A DNA stretch of 64,000 nt from Thermincola carboxydiphila. Its GTDB lineage: Bacteria > Bacillota > Thermincolia > Thermincolales > UBA2595. The translations under genes and the position numbers were made by a program. Shown piece by piece: positions 42,885 through 53,876 of the stretch. The stretch spans positions 94,865 to 158,864 of the forward strand of contig JAENZX010000002.1 in NCBI GenBank assembly GCA_016841045.1, in the 5' to 3' direction. The notes beneath the pieces were generated by a model. That model was given only the letters and a program-made list of their open reading frames with translations, did no database searches and was not told where the DNA came from. Numbering within the stretch: position 1 is the first letter of the stretch; every line of letters begins with the position of its first letter.

Positions 42885-43763
42885 ATGGTTACTGCTGCAA
42901 TGGTTAAAGAATTGCGCGAACGTACTGGTGCCGGAATGATGGACTGTAAAAAAGCGCTTGCAGAGACAGATGGCGACATGGATAAAGCCATTGAGTACTT
43001 AAGAGAAAAAGGACTTGCTGCGGCGGCAAAGAAGTCAGGCCGTATAGCCGCTGAGGGTCTGGTTGTTGCCAAGGTTGAAAATACCAATAAAAAGGGCGTG
43101 CTTGTCGAAGTTAACTGTGAAACTGACTTTGTCGCCAAAACTGACGAATTTAAGTCATTTATTGATACAATCGCGGATGCTATCATAAAAAATTCACCAG
43201 CTAATGTAGATGAACTGCTCAATGCAGAAGTCGAAGGCGGTACCGTTAGCAGCTTAGTTACTGAAAAAATTGCTAAAATCGGTGAGAATATATCTGTCCG
43301 CCGTTTCGAATTATTTGAAACAAGCGATGGTACTATTGAAGCATATATTCATGGGGCTGGTAGAATTGGAGTTCTGGTAGAAACAAAAGGAAACTCCGAC
43401 AGCGCTATTACCAAAGATATTGCTATGCAGGTTGCGGCTTCCAAGCCTGAATATGTTACAAGGGATCAGGTTCCTGCTGAGATAATCGAAAAGGAAAGGG
43501 AAATTCTCAAGGCTCAGGCTATGAATGAAGGGAAGCCAGAAAATATCGCCGAGAAGATGGTTGCCGGAAGGATTGAAAAGTACTACAAAGAAACTTGTCT
43601 TGTTGAGCAGCCATTTATAAAGGATCCGGACGTGACTATTCAGAAAATGCTGGATCAAAATCAGACTCAGGTAGTTCGTTTTGTTCGCTTTGAGATGGGT
43701 GAAGGCCTGCAGAAGCGGGAAGATGATTTTGCTGCGGAAGTTGCTGCTATGCAGGGAAAGTAG
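42885..43763 (+). CDS. tsf: elongation factor Ts
   Basis: Nucleotide exchange factor for EF-Tu. The N-terminal UBA-like domain [40 protein letters not shown] is followed by [16 protein letters not shown] and two dimerisation repeats. ATG 42885 follows AAGGAGG; the longer frame extending upstream would run through the terminator. Length 292 is typical for Firmicutes. Confidence 0.98.
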   Translation: MVTAAMVKELRERTGAGMMDCKKALAETDGDMDKAIEYLREKGLAAAAKKSGRIAAEGLVVAKVENTNKKGVLVEVNCETDFVAKTDEFKSFIDTIADAIIKNSPANVDELLNAEVEGGTVSSLVTEKIAKIGENISVRRFELFETSDGTIEAYIHGAGRIGVLVETKGNSDSAITKDIAMQVAASKPEYVTRDQVPAEIIEKEREILKAQAMNEGKPENIAEKMVAGRIEKYYKETCLVEQPFIKDPDVTIQKMLDQNQTQVVRFVRFEMGEGLQKREDDFAAEVAAMQGK

Positions 43764-43791
43764 TCCACAAATTTTAAAAAACTTATTACAG

Positions 43792-43818
43792 GAGAACGCT
43801 TAACAGTGTTCTCTTTTT
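43792..43818 (+). terminator. terminator after tsf
   Basis: GAGAACGCT pairs with AGTGTTCTC (one G-U) around TAAC, followed by TTTTT. Confidence 0.85.
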
Positions 43819-43860
43819 ATGTAAAAAAATATTTTTTGGCTTGAGGACGCTAAGAAATAG

Positions 43861-43889
43861 TTCCTATATTACTCAATTTTTAGTATAAT
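43861..43889 (+). promoter_or_regulatory. promoter for pyrH-frr
   Basis: TATAAT at 43884-43889 is a perfect -10. The -35 position (TTCCTA, 17 bases upstream) is weak, so activation or an alternative spacing is possible. Confidence 0.55.
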
Positions 43890-43897
43890 AGTGAACT

Positions 43898-43999
43898 GGT
43901 GGGAATCATATTGATGGGCCCTGAGTGGGCTAACCCTACTGCAGCAGGCTTTGTCCACACTACAATTAAAACCCGTAAACATCTTTTCAGGGTTTTAAT
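43898..43999 (+). promoter_or_regulatory. pyrH leader with shared element and inverted repeat
   Basis: GGTG-GGA-ATCATATTGATG-GG-C-CCTG lies at the predicted 5' end of the RNA and matches the rpsB leader. Further on, ATTAAAACCC (43965-43974) pairs perfectly with GGGTTTTAAT (43990-43999) across a 15-base loop. The latter could act as a weak terminator in an attenuation control. Confidence 0.5.
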
Positions 44000-44069
44000 G
44001 AATCTTTTATTAAAAAAAATTATTTTTTCACAAAAAGGATTTTGTGGTGTCGTGTAGAACATTTATTGA

Positions 44070-45373
<1,304 letters not shown>

Positions 45374-45398
45374 TTATTTATTAATAGAGGGAAAACCT

Positions 45399-45614
45399 AT
45401 GGAATTGCCTGATGTTATCGGATTCGCAGTAGAAGACGGCTTAACAGAGATTGAAGAAAAAGGCTATACTGTTGAAAGTATAATAGTTACCAAGCCTTTA
45501 AAGGATGTTCAACCTATTGGAATAGCCAGAGTTGTACGTCTCTCGCAAATGGAAGGGACAGGACTCCGGGTTGTTGTTGCATATCAGGACTATGTGAAAG
45601 GAGGTGTACAATAA
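45399..45614 (+). CDS. small protein with one PASTA-like domain
   Basis: A 71-residue protein starting [33 protein letters not shown], which resembles the first half of a PASTA repeat. There is no signal peptide or membrane helix, so a wall-sensing role is unlikely. The function is not known. It ends one base before the ferredoxin start, and its last codons supply the ferredoxin ribosome-binding site, so the two genes are probably translated together. Confidence 0.7.
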   Translation: MELPDVIGFAVEDGLTEIEEKGYTVESIIVTKPLKDVQPIGIARVVRLSQMEGTGLRVVVAYQDYVKGGVQ

Positions 45615-45615
45615 C

Positions 45616-45783
45616 ATGGCATACAAAATAACTGATGAGTGTGTTGCTTGCGGTACTTGCTTAGATACCTGCCCTAGTGGTGCTATTGCTGAAGGTGATA
45701 TCTACGTGATTAATGCTGCTGAGTGCGCTGACTGTGGTGCTTGTGCTGAAGCATGCCCCACTGGAGCAATCGTTGAAGAGTAA
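45616..45783 (+). CDS. 2[4Fe-4S] ferredoxin
   Basis: Clostridial-type ferredoxin of 55 residues. Two cluster motifs are seen: C-x2-C-x2-C-x3-CP with Cys9, 12, 15 and 19, and Cys37, 40, 43 and 47. The internal symmetry (CPSGAI and CPTGAI) is typical. ATG 45616 follows AAAGGAGGTG. It is a low-potential electron carrier; which enzymes it serves here cannot be read from context. A terminator follows. Confidence 0.96.
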   Translation: MAYKITDECVACGTCLDTCPSGAIAEGDIYVINAAECADCGACAEACPTGAIVEE

Positions 45784-45795
45784 TCGGTTCTCTAA

Positions 45796-45827
45796 AAACC
45801 CCCTCTTTCAGGAGGGGGTTTGTTTTT
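45796..45827 (+). terminator. terminator after ferredoxin
   Basis: AAACCCCCTC pairs with GAGGGGGTTT around TTTCAG, followed by GTTTTTA. Confidence 0.92.
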
Positions 45828-45842
45828 AGTATGGAGAAATAT

Positions 45843-45871
45843 TTGATTAGGGTGTAAAATAGATATATATG
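45843..45871 (+). promoter_or_regulatory. possible promoter for uppS operon
   Basis: TTGATT with 17-base spacing to TATATG; the region is AT-rich. A promoter is expected here because a terminator lies just upstream, but the match is modest. Confidence 0.35.
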
Positions 45872-45923
45872 GTAACCATAAATATGTCACTGTTATTTTA
45901 GTCAAACCGGGGAGGCTTTTGAT

Positions 45924-46712
45924 GTGCCCAGATGGCTGAGCTTTTGGAGAGTACCAAAAAACAAAAGTGACCTTAAGAGACTGGATGAACTGACAAAGTC
46001 ACTGGATATGAGTAAATTACCTGTACATATCGCTATTATTATGGATGGGAACGGGCGATGGGCCACCAAGAGAGGGCTGCCCCGTGCCATGGGTCACAGA
46101 TCCGGAGTTGAGTCACTTAGAGATATTGTAAAGGTCTGTTCATCATTAGGTATTAGATATCTTACAGTCTATGCTTTTTCAACTGAAAACTGGAAGCGGC
46201 CTACCGAGGAAGTCAATATTTTGATGGACCTCCTGGTCGAATATCTAAAAAAAGAACTTAAAGAATTACATCAAAACAATGTAAGAATCCGAGCTATCGG
46301 TCGTACTGATGAATTACCGGAAAAGGCCTCAAAGGCTCTTGTCGATGCTCAAAATTACACTGAAAATAATACCGGACTGACATTAAACCTTGCTCTAAAT
46401 TATGGTGGCAGGAATGAGATAACCGATGCAGTGAAACTTATCGGAAATGACATTGCCGCCGGGAAGCTGAGTCCTGAATCTATTAATGAAGAGCTGATTT
46501 CCGGTTACTTATATACAGCGGGGATACCTGATCCCGATTTGTTGATACGACCTTCCGGTGAACTTCGAATCAGCAATTTTCTGCTTTGGCAGGCTGCATA
46601 TTCGGAGTTCTGGTATTCTCCGGTTCTTTGGCCGGATTTCCGCAGGGTTCATCTGTTGGAAGCTATTATTGATTATCAAAGCCGACAAAGACGTTTTGGA
46701 GGCCTGAAATAA
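45924..46712 (+). CDS. uppS: undecaprenyl diphosphate synthase
   Basis: Makes the C55 lipid carrier for wall synthesis by cis-prenyl transfer. HIAIIMDGNGRWATKRGLPRAMGHRSG holds the catalytic Asp; YAFSTENWKRP and IRPSGELRISNFLLWQAAYSEFW are family signatures. GTG start after GGGGAGG. Length 262. It heads the uppS-cdsA-ytvI-like-dxr-rseP-ispG group. Confidence 0.97.
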   Translation: MPRWLSFWRVPKNKSDLKRLDELTKSLDMSKLPVHIAIIMDGNGRWATKRGLPRAMGHRSGVESLRDIVKVCSSLGIRYLTVYAFSTENWKRPTEEVNILMDLLVEYLKKELKELHQNNVRIRAIGRTDELPEKASKALVDAQNYTENNTGLTLNLALNYGGRNEITDAVKLIGNDIAAGKLSPESINEELISGYLYTAGIPDPDLLIRPSGELRISNFLLWQAAYSEFWYSPVLWPDFRRVHLLEAIIDYQSRQRRFGGLK

Positions 46713-46736
46713 ATTAGGGTCGGTGATTAATTTAAG

Positions 46737-47558
46737 ATGCTGTTATACCGTGTCCTCAGCGCATTCGTTGGCATACCGGTATTCTTATATCTGGTATGGT
46801 ATGGTGGATTGCCTTTATTAATTTCTATTTTAATAATTACATTTTTGGGAATCTTAGAGATTAACCGCCTCTGGGATAAAATGGGCATAAAGATGTGGCT
46901 TCCGGGTGCTTTGGTTTCAAGTGCTCTGTTTGTCACTTCTGCTTATTTTGTTGAGGATGGGGTGAAATATAGTTTTGCTCAGTTGGAAAGTGGGATAGTT
47001 CTCGGACTTGCTATTTTTTTGTCACTTATTATGAACATCTTTTATTTGGTTAAAGTATATCCGTCTTTTACATTTACAGATCTTAGCGCAACTTTTTTCA
47101 GTTCTATATATGTAGGTTGGTTGATGAGTCACATATACCTTCTCAGCCAAACTTCCTCAGGATTCCATTTTGTACTTTTGGTGCTTGCGGCAACGTGGAG
47201 CACAGATACATGTGCCTATTTCGTGGGCACGAACTTTGGCAGGCACAGACTGGCTCCTGTTTTAAGTCCCAAGAAATCAGTTGAAGGAGCTGTTGGAGGG
47301 GTTGCCGGAAGTGTAATTGCCAGCGTATTAGTTGGCTACTTAAGCCAGCATATGCCTATTATAAATTATGTGGTAGTCGGTTTGTTGGCAGGTACAATCG
47401 GTCAGATTGGAGATCTGGCTGAATCTGCACTTAAAAGACTAGCCGGAGTTAAGGATTCCGGTAATGTAATTCCCGGGCATGGTGGAATACTAGATAGGTT
47501 TGACAGCCTTATTCTCACTGCTCCGGTTGTTTACTATTTCCTACGGGTTACTCTGTGA
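46737..47558 (+). CDS. cdsA: phosphatidate cytidylyltransferase
   Basis: Makes CDP-diacylglycerol for phospholipid synthesis. About seven membrane helices. The C-terminal CDS signature is present: SVEGAVGGVAGS in the middle, then KRLAGVKDSGNVIPGHGGILDRFDSL. Length 273. It lies 24 bases after uppS, the conserved order in Firmicutes. Confidence 0.96.
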   Translation: MLLYRVLSAFVGIPVFLYLVWYGGLPLLISILIITFLGILEINRLWDKMGIKMWLPGALVSSALFVTSAYFVEDGVKYSFAQLESGIVLGLAIFLSLIMNIFYLVKVYPSFTFTDLSATFFSSIYVGWLMSHIYLLSQTSSGFHFVLLVLAATWSTDTCAYFVGTNFGRHRLAPVLSPKKSVEGAVGGVAGSVIASVLVGYLSQHMPIINYVVVGLLAGTIGQIGDLAESALKRLAGVKDSGNVIPGHGGILDRFDSLILTAPVVYYFLRVTL

Positions 47559-47575
47559 TAATCGGGGTGGTTTAC

Positions 47576-48649
47576 TTGAAGTATTTTATAAAAAATATGT
47601 TTATGATTGCCATAGGTATCATCGTAGGTTATTTATTTATCAAATATGTTGCACCTCTTATTGCTCCATTTCTGCTTGCCGTGTTTCTGGCATTTCTTAT
47701 TGAGCCCTTCGTAGGATTCCTCCAGGAGAGGGCGAGAATGCCAAGGGCACTGGCGGTCGGGACGGCAATGTTAACTATTTTTGGCGGACTGGGATTTCTG
47801 ATTACTCTGGCTGTTACCCGGCTTATTGTTGAACTGGTCCTTCTTTCGAAGTATCTGCCCAGGTATATTTATGATATAGAGTCGGTAATCCTGTCATGGC
47901 AGGAGAGTGCAGGAAATTATTATTTTAACCTTCCTACCGATGTTCGGCAATTTATCAGTGAAAAAATTACGGGAACCAGCTATAATTTAGACAATGTCGT
48001 ACAAAATGCTCAGGTTTTGACCGGCAGACTGCTGAACCTGCTGCTGCAGTTTGTTTCAGCAGTGCCTATCTGGGTTGTATTAGTTGTCATTGCTGGAATT
48101 GCAACATACTTTATGTCAAAAGATAAAAGAATTATTTTATTGTATTGGATAAGGTCTCTTCCTGCACCGTGGGGGCGTAAGAGTGTCGAAGTTGCCAAAG
48201 AAATATTTCAGGCAGTTATTAATTATGTCAGAGCACAGCTAATCCTTATCAGTATCACCTTTTTGCAGACTCTTGCGGGGTTACACCTTATCGACGCTCC
48301 CTATGTCCTTTTAATGGCTTTAGTTATCGGTGTGGCAGATCTGATACCTGTTTTGGGGCCAAGTTCCATTTATATTCCCTGGATCATATGGAGCTTTGTA
48401 GTTGGCGATACTGCGTTTGCAGTTAAGCTGCTAATATTGTTTGGTATTGTAATAGTTGTAAGACAAATTCTTGAAACTAAGATAGTTTCAACGACTATGG
48501 GCTTGCATCCCCTCGCGACTATGATATCCATGTATGTTGGTCTTAAGCTTTTGGGGGCACAAGGGGTTGTGGCCGGGCCGTTGTTTTTGATAACTTTAAA
48601 GGCTTTTGCCTCAACAGGATTGCTTAGCTGGGGGAAAGAAGATTCGTAG
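47576..48649 (+). CDS. sporulation integral membrane protein YtvI-like (AI-2E family)
   Basis: Polytopic membrane protein of the AI-2E transporter (UPF0118) superfamily, with about eight helices. IAPFLLAVFLAFLIEPFVGFLQ near the N-terminus and IGVADLIPVLGPSSIYIPWIIW plus LGAQGVVAGPLFLI near the C-terminus are typical. The YtvI subgroup is linked to sporulation, though its cargo is unknown. TTG 47576 follows GGGGTGG; an in-frame GTG at 47555 overlaps cdsA. Length 357. Confidence 0.82.
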   Translation: MKYFIKNMFMIAIGIIVGYLFIKYVAPLIAPFLLAVFLAFLIEPFVGFLQERARMPRALAVGTAMLTIFGGLGFLITLAVTRLIVELVLLSKYLPRYIYDIESVILSWQESAGNYYFNLPTDVRQFISEKITGTSYNLDNVVQNAQVLTGRLLNLLLQFVSAVPIWVVLVVIAGIATYFMSKDKRIILLYWIRSLPAPWGRKSVEVAKEIFQAVINYVRAQLILISITFLQTLAGLHLIDAPYVLLMALVIGVADLIPVLGPSSIYIPWIIWSFVVGDTAFAVKLLILFGIVIVVRQILETKIVSTTMGLHPLATMISMYVGLKLLGAQGVVAGPLFLITLKAFASTGLLSWGKEDS

Positions 48650-48662
48650 TAAGCAGTGTTTT

Positions 48663-48674
48663 GAACAAAAGTTC
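48663..48674. promoter_or_regulatory. LexA-like palindrome upstream of dxr
   Basis: GAAC-AAAA-GTTC matches the core of the Firmicutes LexA box (CGAAC-N4-GTTCG) but lacks the outer C and G. It lies 30 bases before dxr. One such core is expected by chance in a window of this size. Confidence 0.2.
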
Positions 48675-48703
48675 TAGTATAGTATTTTACAGGAGAAGGC
48701 ACA

Positions 48704-49861
48704 ATGAAAAAAAGAATTTCTATTTTAGGCAGTACCGGTTCAATTGGCCGTCAGACCCTTGAGGTAGTCGACAGGTTTCCTGAAAAATTTGAAGTAGTGG
48801 CTCTGGCGGCAGGCTCTAATGTAGACGAAATTGTTCGGCAGTCCCTGAAGTATAAGCCAAAGCTTGTGAGCATTGGTAAGCCGGAAGATGTTCAAAAGAT
48901 AAAACCTTTAGTTTCGGAGGAAACCATTGTCAGGTTTGGCATTGAAGGAATGGTTGAGGCAGCAGTTCTAGAGGAGGTTGATGTTGTTGTTACTTCTGTC
49001 ACCGGTACTCTTGGCCTGCTTCCAACTATAGAAGCTATTAAAGCGGGCAAAGACATAGCTCTGGCAAACAAAGAAACCCTTGTGGCGGCAGGGGACCTGG
49101 TTATGGCACTGGTAAAGGAAAAGGGTGTAAAAATTTTTCCTGTAGATAGTGAACACTCAGCTATTTTCCAATCTCTCAATGGTGAAAAAAGGCCAGATGT
49201 AAATAAACTGATTCTTACCGCTTCCGGCGGGCCATTTCGTAATAAGTCTTCCAAAGAACTCATAAATATCAGGCCGGAAGATGCACTTCGACACCCAAAC
49301 TGGTCAATGGGCCGTAAAATTACGATTGATTCAGCTACACTAATGAATAAGGGCCTTGAGGTAATCGAGGCACGGTGGCTTTTTGGTATCGACTTTCAGA
49401 AAATTGATGTCGTGATTCACCCTCAGAGCATTATTCATTCAATGGTTGAATTTGTGGACGGTTCAGTTATTGGGCAAATGGGTCTGCCTGATATGAAACT
49501 GCCAATTCAATATGCTCTTTCTTACCCTGATAGATGGGAAAACGGTTTTCCAAAACTGGATCTTTTGCAGATCGGGAAGCTGACCTTTGAACGCCCCCGA
49601 ACAGAAGTTTTTCCGGCTCTACCGCTGGCATTTGAGGCTGGAAGACTGGGAGGCACAATGCCTGCGGTTATGAATGCTGCTAATGAGATAGCAGTTGAAC
49701 TGTTCCTTGCGGGTCATATAGGTTTTGTCAAAATTGTGGAATTAATTGAAAACGTAATGGGTAAACACACCCTGATAAAAGTTCCGGATTTGAATGGAAT
49801 TCTTGAAAGCGACCGCTGGGCCAGAGAAGAAACAAAAAGACTAAGCGGTATTAAACTCTAG
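48704..49861 (+). CDS. dxr: 1-deoxy-D-xylulose 5-phosphate reductoisomerase
   Basis: Second enzyme of the MEP isoprenoid pathway; converts DXP to MEP with NADPH. The NADPH loop is ISILGSTGSIGRQTLEV. The metal site lies in FPVDSEHSAIFQSL and the substrate loop includes HPNWSMGRKITIDSATLMNKGLEVIEA. Length 385. It lies with ispG, another MEP gene, and with uppS, which uses the product. Confidence 0.97.
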   Translation: MKKRISILGSTGSIGRQTLEVVDRFPEKFEVVALAAGSNVDEIVRQSLKYKPKLVSIGKPEDVQKIKPLVSEETIVRFGIEGMVEAAVLEEVDVVVTSVTGTLGLLPTIEAIKAGKDIALANKETLVAAGDLVMALVKEKGVKIFPVDSEHSAIFQSLNGEKRPDVNKLILTASGGPFRNKSSKELINIRPEDALRHPNWSMGRKITIDSATLMNKGLEVIEARWLFGIDFQKIDVVIHPQSIIHSMVEFVDGSVIGQMGLPDMKLPIQYALSYPDRWENGFPKLDLLQIGKLTFERPRTEVFPALPLAFEAGRLGGTMPAVMNAANEIAVELFLAGHIGFVKIVELIENVMGKHTLIKVPDLNGILESDRWAREETKRLSGIKL

Positions 49862-49874
49862 GGAAGGTGCGGGA

Positions 49875-50975
49875 ATGGTAGAAAAAATTCTTTACTCAAT
49901 TATTGTCTTTGGACTCCTCGTTTTATTTCACGAATTTGGTCATTTTTCATTAGCTAAGCTAACCGGTGTTCGGGTTTATGAATTTAGTATCGGCTTTGGT
50001 CCCAGGTTGTTTGGGTTTAAAAGAGGTGAAACCATGTACAATCTCCGGGTCGTCCCCTTGGGAGGATTTGTACGAATGGCTGGGATGGACCCTGAAGAAG
50101 ATGAAAGAGAGGCCACAAAGATTGAGGAAGACGGAGCTGAAAACTCTGAATCTGACAGTGGACGTCCGATTTCAGGAGATGTAATTGTGCCTGAACGTAT
50201 GTTCATGCATAAAACTGTTTTTCAAAGAATGACTATTATTGCTGCCGGTCCCCTTATGAATTTTGTTTTGGCTATTTTGCTGTTTGCCGCAAGTTTCATA
50301 GCATTTGGGATACCACAAAACAAAAATATTATCGGTGGTATTATCGAAGGCAAGCCTGCGGACAAGGTTGGACTAAAAAAAGGCGATGTTGTAATGAAAA
50401 TCAATGGGACCCCGGTGAAAACCTGGGAGGATATTGTAAACATCATCCATAAAAATCCTGAAAAACAGCTTGACATGGTGATAAAGAGGGATGGTGAAAC
50501 AAAAACTTTTAAGGTTTCTCCATTTAAAGATGAATCTAGTAAACAGGGAATGATTGGGATTACCTATCTTACTGAACGTCCCGGTATTTTTGAAGCGATT
50601 AAGATGGGTACTGCAAAAACCTATGAGATGATAAAGCTTACCGGAGTTTTTATGGGTAAAATGATGTCCAAGCAAATTCCGGTTGAATTGAGTGGCCCGG
50701 TGAGGATAACTTATGAACTTGGCAGGGCAGCTGAAATGGGAATCAATACCTTGATGAGTTTTGCAGCATTTCTAAGTATCCAGATAGGCATTTTTAATCT
50801 GCTGCCAATTCCTGCCTTAGACGGCAGCAGGCTCATGTTTCTATTGGTAGAAGGGGTACGCGGGACTCCAATAGATCCCTCAAGGGAGAATTTTATTCAC
50901 CTTATGGGGTTAGCTCTGCTTCTCCTTTTAATGGTGGTAATTACTTATCAGGATATAGCCCGAATGCTCGGCTAG
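49875..50975 (+). CDS. rseP: site-2 zinc metalloprotease RseP/RasP
   Basis: Intramembrane protease that cleaves anti-sigma factors and signal-peptide remnants. The zinc-binding HEFGH is at residues 19-23 in the first membrane helix, and the partner NLLPIPALDGSR is near the C-terminus. A single PDZ domain lies at about 150-215 (IEGKPADKVGLKKGDVVMKINGTPV). Length 366. It sits between dxr and ispG, as in many Firmicutes. Confidence 0.96.
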   Translation: MVEKILYSIIVFGLLVLFHEFGHFSLAKLTGVRVYEFSIGFGPRLFGFKRGETMYNLRVVPLGGFVRMAGMDPEEDEREATKIEEDGAENSESDSGRPISGDVIVPERMFMHKTVFQRMTIIAAGPLMNFVLAILLFAASFIAFGIPQNKNIIGGIIEGKPADKVGLKKGDVVMKINGTPVKTWEDIVNIIHKNPEKQLDMVIKRDGETKTFKVSPFKDESSKQGMIGITYLTERPGIFEAIKMGTAKTYEMIKLTGVFMGKMMSKQIPVELSGPVRITYELGRAAEMGINTLMSFAAFLSIQIGIFNLLPIPALDGSRLMFLLVEGVRGTPIDPSRENFIHLMGLALLLLLMVVITYQDIARMLG

Positions 50976-50985
50976 GAGGTAAAGG

Positions 50986-52059
50986 ATGCAAAAGAAATTA
51001 ACCAGGCAGATAAAAGTGGGTGACGTTACGGTAGGCGGTGGCGCACCTGTATCAGTACAGTCTATGACTAATACCGATACACGGGATGTCAAAGCTACTA
51101 TTGGGCAAATTGAGCGCCTTTTACAAGCCGGGTGTGAAATCATACGTGTTGCAGTTCCAGATATGGAAGCAGCAGAAGCTTTGGCAGGGATAAAAAAGGA
51201 GTGCCCGATACCGCTGATAGCAGATATCCACTTTGATTACAAGCTGGCATTAAAAGCCATAGCAAATAGGGTTGACGGTCTTAGACTTAATCCCGGAAAT
51301 ATAGGGGATACCAGTAAGGTACGCGAAGTTGTGAAAGCAGCCAAGGATAAAGGTATTCCCATACGAATCGGAGTAAATGCCGGTTCATTACACAAATCTC
51401 AGCTTGAGAAGTATGGTGGTGTCACGGCTGAGGGACTTGTGGAGAGCGCCCTGGAGCATGTAACAATTTTGGAAGAACTGGATTTCTATGATATAAAAAT
51501 TTCACTTAAGGCTTTTGAAATACCTCTGTTACTGGAAGCGTACAGAATGATATCTGGTAAGGTTGATTATCCCCTTCATATTGGTGTGACTGAGGCAGGT
51601 ACGCCTTGGGCAGGTACAATTCGTTCCGCAGTGGGAATTGGGGCACTTTTAAGTGAGGGCATTGGGGACACTCTTAGGGTATCCTTAACCGGTGACCCTG
51701 TTGAAGAAGTAAGAGTCGGTTATGAGATTTTAAAAGCTGTTGGATTGAGAAAACGCGGGCCGGTCATTGTATCCTGCCCTACCTGCGGTCGAACTGAGAT
51801 AGAATTAATTAAAATCGCAGAACAAGTCGAAAGAAAGATTCAACACTTGACTATCCCCTTAAAAGTTGCGATTATGGGTTGTGTTGTTAACGGACCTGGG
51901 GAAGCCCGTGAAGCCGATATAGGCATTGCCGGAGGACGTGGGGTAGGACTTTTGTTTAAAAAGGGACAAGTTATCCGCAAAGTTCCTGAAGCCAGCCTAA
52001 TAGATGAGCTGTTAAAAGAAATAAACTTAATGATGCAGGAACAAGAGAAGGAATCATAA
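50986..52059 (+). CDS. ispG: 4-hydroxy-3-methylbut-2-en-1-yl diphosphate synthase (flavodoxin)
   Basis: Iron-sulfur enzyme of the MEP pathway that reduces MEcPP to HMBPP. The TIM-barrel domain starts VQSMTNTDTRDV and includes DIHFDYKLALKAI and LRLNPGNIG. The 4Fe-4S ligands are the two cysteines of SCPTCGRTEIE and Cys in IMGCVVNGPGEAREADIG. Length 357. The electron donor may be the nearby ferredoxin or a flavodoxin; not shown by sequence. Confidence 0.97.
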   Translation: MQKKLTRQIKVGDVTVGGGAPVSVQSMTNTDTRDVKATIGQIERLLQAGCEIIRVAVPDMEAAEALAGIKKECPIPLIADIHFDYKLALKAIANRVDGLRLNPGNIGDTSKVREVVKAAKDKGIPIRIGVNAGSLHKSQLEKYGGVTAEGLVESALEHVTILEELDFYDIKISLKAFEIPLLLEAYRMISGKVDYPLHIGVTEAGTPWAGTIRSAVGIGALLSEGIGDTLRVSLTGDPVEEVRVGYEILKAVGLRKRGPVIVSCPTCGRTEIELIKIAEQVERKIQHLTIPLKVAIMGCVVNGPGEAREADIGIAGGRGVGLLFKKGQVIRKVPEASLIDELLKEINLMMQEQEKES

Positions 52060-52142
52060 TTTTTTTTGAAATTATAGTTTACCAATTTATGGTTAACCTA
52101 GTAATAATAATTGGTCACTAAAAAACAGGAGGGTTTTTGGTA

Positions 52143-53876
52143 ATGAAAGTTTCGCAGATGTTAAATCCGACCCTTAGGGAAGTACCCGCTGAAGCGGAAG
52201 TTATAAGCCATATCCTTATGTTAAGAGCAGGAATGATGAGAAAATCTGCTTCGGGTGTATATACCTATTTGCCCTTGGGGTACCGGGTGTTAAAAAAGGT
52301 TATGCAGATTATCAGGGAAGAAATGGATAAAAAAGGCGGACAGGAGTTGATGCTGCCTATCATTCAACCAGCTGAGCTGTGGCTGGAGTCAGGCAGATGG
52401 AATGTATACGGGGACGAGCTTTTTAGACTTAAGGATCGCCACGGAAGGGATTTTGCCCTTGGCCCCACTCATGAAGAAATTATTACTGACCTTGTTCGTG
52501 GCGAAGTCAGAAGTTATAAACAACTGCCTTTACTGCTGTACCAGATACAGAACAAATACCGGGATGAACGCAGACCACGTTTTGGGCTTATGCGCGGCCG
52601 CGAATTTATAATGAAAGACCTTTACTCCTTTGATAGGAATCAGGCGGAACTGGACGAAAGTTACCACAAGATGTATGACGCTTATTCCCGGATATTTACA
52701 CGCTGCGGTGTGCAATTCCGACCTGTCGAGGCCGATGCCGGTGCTATAGGGGGCACTGGAGGAACCCATGAATTTATGGTAATGGCTGAATCAGGGGAGG
52801 CTGCTATCGTTTATTGTGATCAGTGTACCTATGCTGCCAATGTTGAAAAAGCTGAAGCTGTACATGTTCGCGAGAATTCTACTGAAGAAATGTTGAGCCT
52901 TGAAGAGGTTCATACACCTGGTGCCAAAACAATAGAAGAAGTATCGGGAATGCTGATGCTTAGTGCTGATAAACTTATAAAAACCCTAGTTTACATATCT
53001 GATGAAGAGACGGTTGCTGCACTGGTAAGAGGTGACCGGGAGATAAACGAAGTCAAGCTTCAGAATGTGCTCGGTTCAGTGCAGCTGGTAATGGCTGATG
53101 AAAGGACAGTAAGAGATGTTACTGCGGCTGACACTGGTTTTGCCGGACCGGTTGGACTGAAAAAAGGTATTAGGATAGTTGTGGACCAAGAGGTTGCTGA
53201 CATGACAAATGCTGTTACCGGTGCCAACAAGACTGATGCCCATTACATCAATGTCAATCCAGGCAGGGATTTTGACCCAACTCTGGTGGCAGATATCAGG
53301 ATGGTTAAAGGTGGCGAACCCTGCCCCAGATGTGAAGGAAAGCTTATTGAAGCAAGGGGAATTGAGGTCGGGCAGGTCTTTAAACTGGGAACTAAGTACA
53401 GTGAGGCCTTAGGTGCCAAATTCCTAGATGAAAACGGCAGGGAACAACTGATGGTGATGGGCTGTTATGGAATCGGTGTAAGCCGGACTGCTGCAGCTGC
53501 CATTGAGCAGAACCACGACCAGGACGGAATAATATGGCCCATGCCTATAGCACCTTTCCATGCTGTTGTCGTTCCTGTCAGTACAAAAGATGAGAACCAG
53601 ATGAAAATAGCTGTGTCACTATATGAATCATTGACCGGGGTAGGAGTTGAAGCTATACTCGACGACAGAAATGAGAGACCGGGAGTTAAATTTAAGGATG
53701 CCGACCTGGTAGGTTATCCACTCAGAATAGTTGTAGGGTCCAAGGCGGCTGAAGAGGGTACGGTAGAAATCAAACACCGTAGATCAGGGAACGTAGAAAC
53801 CGTGAAAGTAGAAAATGCCGTAGACCATATTAAAACAATTGTTCAAGACGAAATTGCCGCCAGCCTGAAGTGTTAG
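52143..53876 (+). CDS. proS: prolyl-tRNA synthetase
   Basis: Charges tRNA-Pro. Class II catalytic motifs are seen: motif 2 in [31 protein letters not shown], and motif 3 in [21 protein letters not shown]. The bacterial INS editing domain lies between them (about residues 230-395). The anticodon-binding domain is C-terminal. ATG 52143 follows AGGAGGG by nine bases; the in-frame TTG at 52137 is too near. Length 577. Confidence 0.97.
   Translation: MKVSQMLNPTLREVPAEAEVISHILMLRAGMMRKSASGVYTYLPLGYRVLKKVMQIIREEMDKKGGQELMLPIIQPAELWLESGRWNVYGDELFRLKDRHGRDFALGPTHEEIITDLVRGEVRSYKQLPLLLYQIQNKYRDERRPRFGLMRGREFIMKDLYSFDRNQAELDESYHKMYDAYSRIFTRCGVQFRPVEADAGAIGGTGGTHEFMVMAESGEAAIVYCDQCTYAANVEKAEAVHVRENSTEEMLSLEEVHTPGAKTIEEVSGMLMLSADKLIKTLVYISDEETVAALVRGDREINEVKLQNVLGSVQLVMADERTVRDVTAADTGFAGPVGLKKGIRIVVDQEVADMTNAVTGANKTDAHYINVNPGRDFDPTLVADIRMVKGGEPCPRCEGKLIEARGIEVGQVFKLGTKYSEALGAKFLDENGREQLMVMGCYGIGVSRTAAAAIEQNHDQDGIIWPMPIAPFHAVVVPVSTKDENQMKIAVSLYESLTGVGVEAILDDRNERPGVKFKDADLVGYPLRIVVGSKAAEEGTVEIKHRRSGNVETVKVENAVDHIKTIVQDEIAASLKC

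Noticed and set aside
52060..52142. T-box leader before proS
   Set aside because: The gap is only 83 bases, has no specifier loop or T-box motif and no terminator.
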